A stretch of DNA of 64,000 nucleotides, taken from NCBI RefSeq assembly GCF_011006175.1, contig NZ_CP048795.1:1232491-1296490 (forward strand), read 5' to 3'. The position numbers and the translations under genes were made by a program. The DNA comes from Hydrogenobacter sp. T-8 (GTDB lineage: Bacteria > Aquificota > Aquificia > Aquificales > Aquificaceae). Positions 60,850-64,000 of this stretch are shown here, in pieces. The notes under the pieces are model-generated. The model did no database searches. It was given only the letters and a program-made list of their open reading frames with translations, and was not told the DNA's origin. Positions within the stretch are counted from its first letter, which is position 1. The number at the start of each line of letters is the position of its first letter.

Positions 60850-61940
60850 GAAAATTCACATTCTTGATTTTTCTCTTTATCTTTTCCTGTGCTCCAAAGC
60901 AAGAAGATGTTTCTAAATCCCAGTGGCAGTATTTTTATGACCTTGGCATGTCCTCTTACATAGCCAAAAACTATTCAGAAGCTATAGCCAACTTCTTCAG
61001 AGCAACACAACTTGCACCACAAGAGCCAAAGGTATGGAACGCTTTGGGGCTCGCCTACATGGAGGTGCAAGAATACCAAAAGGCAGAGAGTGCCTTTCTT
61101 AGAGCCCTTCAGGTGGATAAAACATATACGGAAGCAAAGCTCAACTTAGGAGTGCTCTACTATAAACAGAAGGACTATGAGCGGGCTATAAGGGTTCTTA
61201 GGGATGTCATAGAAGACGAAGCATTTCCTCAAAAGCACATGGCTTTTTACTCCCTAGCAAAAGTCTATCAGGCTATTGATAGGAAAGAAGACTATCTTGC
61301 TAACCTCCGTAAGGCTGTTGCTTACAACCCCATGTTTATTGATGCACAATTGGAGCTTGCCCAGCTCTATGAAGGCGAGGGGGACTATGCTTCTGCCAAG
61401 GAAGTCTATCAGCGTCTTATAAACAACGGCATGGGAAACCCATCCATATACCTCAGCCTAGCTGGTGTCGAATACAAGCTTGGCGACTACACTTCTGCCA
61501 AGGAATACATAAGGAAGGTTTTAGAGGATAGACAGACCACGTCTCAATTCAAGTCTAGAGCCTATGAGCTTCTCAGTCTTGTCCTTATAGCAGAGCAGAG
61601 CAGACAGAGCACGCCGAGGCTTCTAGAGAGAGAAGAAAAGCAGCAAGAACCAGCTTCTGAAAAGAATAGGTCCAACCAAGTAAAACCCCAAGAAGCAGAA
61701 GTTCTTAAGCCAGCCATGAAATTTTACAGAATTCAGCTTGGTGCCTTTTCTTCCGCAACCTCTGCAAGGGCTTGGAGAGATAGGCTTGAGAAGGAGCTAA
61801 ATCTCAAAGATGTATCTGTCGTGGAAAGTGCGGGCATTTTTAGGGTTTTCTACGGCAGGTATGAGAGTAGAGAGGAAGCTATGAGGCAACTTGAAAAGCT
61901 TCGTAGCATGAACCTATACGGTTTTATAGTCTACGAGTAG
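60846..61940 (+). CDS. TPR-repeat lipoprotein with C-terminal SPOR domain
   Basis: A 364-residue lipoprotein: MRKFTFLIFLFIFSC ends in a lipobox with Cys15. At least five TPR units follow from about residue 27 to 250, then a Glu/Gln-rich linker and a SPOR domain (FYRIQLGAFSSATSARAW from about 292). It probably links peptidoglycan to other envelope proteins at division sites, with the preceding SPOR protein as operon partner. Ends one base before the convergent hisB stop. Confidence 0.88.
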   Translation: MRKFTFLIFLFIFSCAPKQEDVSKSQWQYFYDLGMSSYIAKNYSEAIANFFRATQLAPQEPKVWNALGLAYMEVQEYQKAESAFLRALQVDKTYTEAKLNLGVLYYKQKDYERAIRVLRDVIEDEAFPQKHMAFYSLAKVYQAIDRKEDYLANLRKAVAYNPMFIDAQLELAQLYEGEGDYASAKEVYQRLINNGMGNPSIYLSLAGVEYKLGDYTSAKEYIRKVLEDRQTTSQFKSRAYELLSLVLIAEQSRQSTPRLLEREEKQQEPASEKNRSNQVKPQEAEVLKPAMKFYRIQLGAFSSATSARAWRDRLEKELNLKDVSVVESAGIFRVFYGRYESREEAMRQLEKLRSMNLYGFIVYE

Positions 61941-61941
61941 C

Positions 61942-62520
61942 TTATAGGCTTCCCTTTGTTGAGGGTATACCTCCGCTTGTAAGGCTCACCGCCTGCCGAA
62001 GGCTCAATGCAAGACCCTTAAAGCAGGCTTCTGCCACATGGTGAAGAATTTTGCCGGAGATCACCCTTATGTGAAGGGTGCTTTTGCTTTCTAAGGCAAA
62101 TCCTTTAAAGAACTCCCATATGAGTTCAAAGTCAAACTCTGTTATCTTACCCCTTAGGTTCAAGTCTTCGTAAAAAAACAGAGGTCTTCCTGATATGTCT
62201 ACGCTTACCATGGCAAGGGCTTCGTCCATGGGCACTATAGCGTATCCGTAGCGGTTTATACCCCTTTTGTCTCCAAGGGCCTGCAGAAAAGCCATACCCA
62301 GCACTATACCCACATCCTCCACCGTGTGATGATATGAAACATGCACATCACCTTCTGCATAAAGCTCTATGTCAAACCTTGCATGCCTTGCGAGGGTTTC
62401 CACCATGTGCGTTAGAAAACCCACAGGCGTCTCTACCCTGTAGCTTCCCTCCCCATCAAGGTTCAGAAATACCTCTATCTTCGTCTCCCGTGTCTGCCGA
62501 GTAATATGTGCCTTCCTCAT
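61942..62520 (-). CDS. hisB: Imidazoleglycerol-phosphate dehydratase
   Basis: A 192-residue manganese enzyme of histidine synthesis, with paired metal motifs HHTVEDVGI near 64-72 and [12 protein letters not shown] near 161-172. The phosphatase domain of E. coli HisB is absent, as usual outside enterobacteria. ATG 62520 overlaps the holA 3' end by 65 bp, which fits the typical HisB start (R-T-x-E-T-x-I-E-V). Confidence 0.95.
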   Translation of the reverse strand: MRKAHITRQTRETKIEVFLNLDGEGSYRVETPVGFLTHMVETLARHARFDIELYAEGDVHVSYHHTVEDVGIVLGMAFLQALGDKRGINRYGYAIVPMDEALAMVSVDISGRPLFFYEDLNLRGKITEFDFELIWEFFKGFALESKSTLHIRVISGKILHHVAEACFKGLALSLRQAVSLTSGGIPSTKGSL

Positions 62521-63499
62521 GTAGCATGTATTCTATCACAAATTCCCTTAGAGCTTGTGTTGGGTCTGAGTAGTAAACCTTTATGCCTATGTCTAGTAGG
62601 TAAAGGTTTCTAAGCAATAATCTAAGGTCCTCGAGGGAGTTAGCCTTGAGGTACTTCTTAAAATTCAAAACCTGGAACTTGTGTTTTACATCCACTTCAG
62701 AAAGAGCTTTTTCCATATCCCATCCTTCCTGCACTAAGGTTTTTGCGGTATATAGCTTAAGGACGTAGTTAATAAGAAGGCTAAGGACCTGAAGAGGATG
62801 TGTGCCAGACCTCAGAATAGAAGTAAGGGATTTTAGGGCTTTTTCGTAGTCCCTGAGAAACAGCCCATCCACTAGGTCAAAGATGCTAAGCTCAGGCTCT
62901 GCGAGCACCATATACTTGATGTCTTCAAGGGTTATGCTCTTTTTTCCGTAAAGTATAAGCTTGTCTGTTTCAACTTTCAATGTCATGAGCTGGTAGGAGG
63001 TAGCTTCCAAGAGATAATCAAGTGCGGAATCCTCTATGCTTATGCCTTCCTTCTGAAGTTTGTTTTTCACAAGATCCCTCACCTTTTTCTTATCAAGCCT
63101 GCCCGTGTATATGATATCCCCCAGTTTTGACAAACTTAGGAATGGCTCTTTTTGAATGTCCTTTTCACTAAGTTTATAACCCAAATAAAAAAAGACCTTT
63201 TTACCTTTTATCCTTTCAAGGTGATCAATTAGGTTCTTGTAGGTTTTTAAGTCCCTTAGAAACTCTTCAGCCCTATAGATAAACAGAGCTTCTTCCTTTG
63301 CAAACATACCTACGGTGCTTATAGCACCTACAAAGCCCTCAAGGCTCAGTTCATCGCCCCATAGAATTCTCACAGGAATTATCTCTCTTAGCTTGTCAAG
63401 AAAGTTTTTTACAAGATATTCTTCTTCTCCATATATGAGGTTTACTGCCTTTATCTGCCCCTTTCCAAGGTTTTTTTGGTATTCAAGCAGGCTTATCAC
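62456..63499 (-). CDS. holA: DNA polymerase III delta subunit
   Basis: A 347-residue clamp-loader wrench subunit: [18 protein letters not shown] at the start is the degenerate P-loop region of HolA, followed by AAA-like and C-terminal collar helices ([21 protein letters not shown]). It opens the beta clamp within the clamp loader. The start overlaps the rho stop by 4 bp, and the end overlaps hisB, so rho-holA-hisB look co-transcribed. Confidence 0.87.
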   Translation of the reverse strand: MISLLEYQKNLGKGQIKAVNLIYGEEEYLVKNFLDKLREIIPVRILWGDELSLEGFVGAISTVGMFAKEEALFIYRAEEFLRDLKTYKNLIDHLERIKGKKVFFYLGYKLSEKDIQKEPFLSLSKLGDIIYTGRLDKKKVRDLVKNKLQKEGISIEDSALDYLLEATSYQLMTLKVETDKLILYGKKSITLEDIKYMVLAEPELSIFDLVDGLFLRDYEKALKSLTSILRSGTHPLQVLSLLINYVLKLYTAKTLVQEGWDMEKALSEVDVKHKFQVLNFKKYLKANSLEDLRLLLRNLYLLDIGIKVYYSDPTQALREFVIEYMLHEEGTYYSADTGDEDRGISEP

Positions 63500-64000
63500 G
63501 AGTGCATAGCCTTTAAAAAGTCTTTGTTGGTCTTGAACTTCTTGAGTTTATCAAGGAGAAACTCCATAGCTTCTATGGCGTCCATAGTGGCTAAGAACTT
63601 CCTTAAGACCCATATCCTCTGAAGTTCCCAATCTTCAAGCAGAAGCTCCTCCTTCCTGGTGCCAGACTTCTCTATGTTTATGGCTGGGAATATCCTCCTC
63701 TCCATTAGCCTTCTGTCTAAGTGTATCTCCATGTTCCCTGTGCCCTTGAACTCTTCGTATATAACATCGTCCATCTTTGAACCAGTTTCTATAAGAGCGG
63801 TTGCTATTATTGTTAGAGAGCCACCCTCTTCTATGTTCCGTGCCGCACCGAAAAATTTTTTGGGTCTTTGAAGTGCGGTCGCCTCTATACCACCGGTCAA
63901 AACTCTACCTGTGGGTGGGGTAACTGCGTTGGCTGCCCTTCCAAAGCGGGTCATGGAGTCCAGAAGTATCACCACATCCTGCTTTAGTTCTACGAGCCTC
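63496..64000 (-). CDS. rho: Transcription termination factor Rho, C-terminal part (runs off the window)
   Basis: About 167 codons are visible, open to the window edge. They contain the Walker B segment [17 protein letters not shown], the Q-loop [25 protein letters not shown], the R-loop [13 protein letters not shown] and the C-terminal helices. Rho is a hexameric RNA helicase ending transcription. The N-terminal RNA-binding domains lie beyond 64000. Confidence 0.96.
   Translation of the reverse strand, partial: RLVELKQDVVILLDSMTRFGRAANAVTPPTGRVLTGGIEATALQRPKKFFGAARNIEEGGSLTIIATALIETGSKMDDVIYEEFKGTGNMEIHLDRRLMERRIFPAINIEKSGTRKEELLLEDWELQRIWVLRKFLATMDAIEAMEFLLDKLKKFKTNKDFLKAMHS

Noticed and set aside
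1-64000. CRISPR array, IS element, prophage or att sites
   Set aside because: No regularly spaced repeats, transposase with terminal inverted repeats, or phage genes are visible; the Rpn gene is the only mobile-type gene.

Overview
The window is about 64 kb of dense chromosomal DNA from a thermophilic, Gram-negative member of the Aquificales, most likely Aquificaceae. This is inferred from gene content and order. The C-terminal half of carbamoyl-phosphate synthase large subunit is a separate gene, as in Aquifex. A 6S-like RNA lies between pheT and the 5-formyl-THF cyclo-ligase gene, the arrangement described for Aquifex aeolicus. A THEP1 NTPase is present, arginine is mostly AGG/AGA, and genes are tightly packed with many ATGA overlaps. 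Lipid A (lpxB), lipoprotein (lgt) and LPS-type polysaccharide genes indicate an outer membrane. No gene-free stretch exceeds 300 bases. The largest gaps hold the 6S RNA, a tRNA or divergent promoters.

Layout. 1-380: start of a glutamate synthase small subunit/NfnB-like gene (minus, cut by the window edge). 503-2281: rubrerythrin and a GlpC-like Fe-S/CCG protein behind a consensus promoter. 2291-7530: a MNT/HEPN pair, selB, selA, siroheme synthase and cysteine synthase, a run joining selenocysteine decoding to sulfur amino acid synthesis. 7545-14865: pheT, 6S RNA, ygfA, RNase Y, mutS. 14892-15845: an Rpn-type nuclease on the opposite strand. 15889-26950: carB C-terminal half, THEP1, a small exported protein, a LOG protein, SbcD/SbcC, DUF29, two M16 peptidase-like proteins and a 99-residue protein. 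26922-31136: fliA, hemerythrin, a short CPBP protease, two tiny ORFs, an RluD-type pseudouridine synthase, lpxB and a 138-residue protein.

31201-36305 is a clearly AT-rich island (flippase, polymerase, GT4, GT2, Wzz) facing a WecA-like transferase (36289-37386). Later sugar-nucleotide genes ugd and uxs (58041-60271) may supply it. 37400-49133 is mixed housekeeping: alcohol dehydrogenase-like, hisD, lipoprotein, lgt, sppA, Memo and its radical SAM partner, tRNA-Arg(CCG), murC, recJ, DUF2227, maf, a 39-residue lipoprotein, a thioredoxin-like protein and yggS. 49110-54221 holds an MscS channel, a two-gene membrane complex resembling cytochrome bd subunit I with a fused cytochrome c, and a divergent SQR-like flavoprotein; this is the best candidate for an under-described respiratory system. 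54233-64000: malQ, cupin, argS, an orphan Doc toxin, ugd, uxs, two SPOR-domain envelope proteins, hisB, holA and the 3' end of rho.

A cross-window signal is a TTAAAAT or TATAAT box 6-9 nt before the start codon of about a dozen genes without a Shine-Dalgarno sequence. It suggests that leaderless transcripts are common here.
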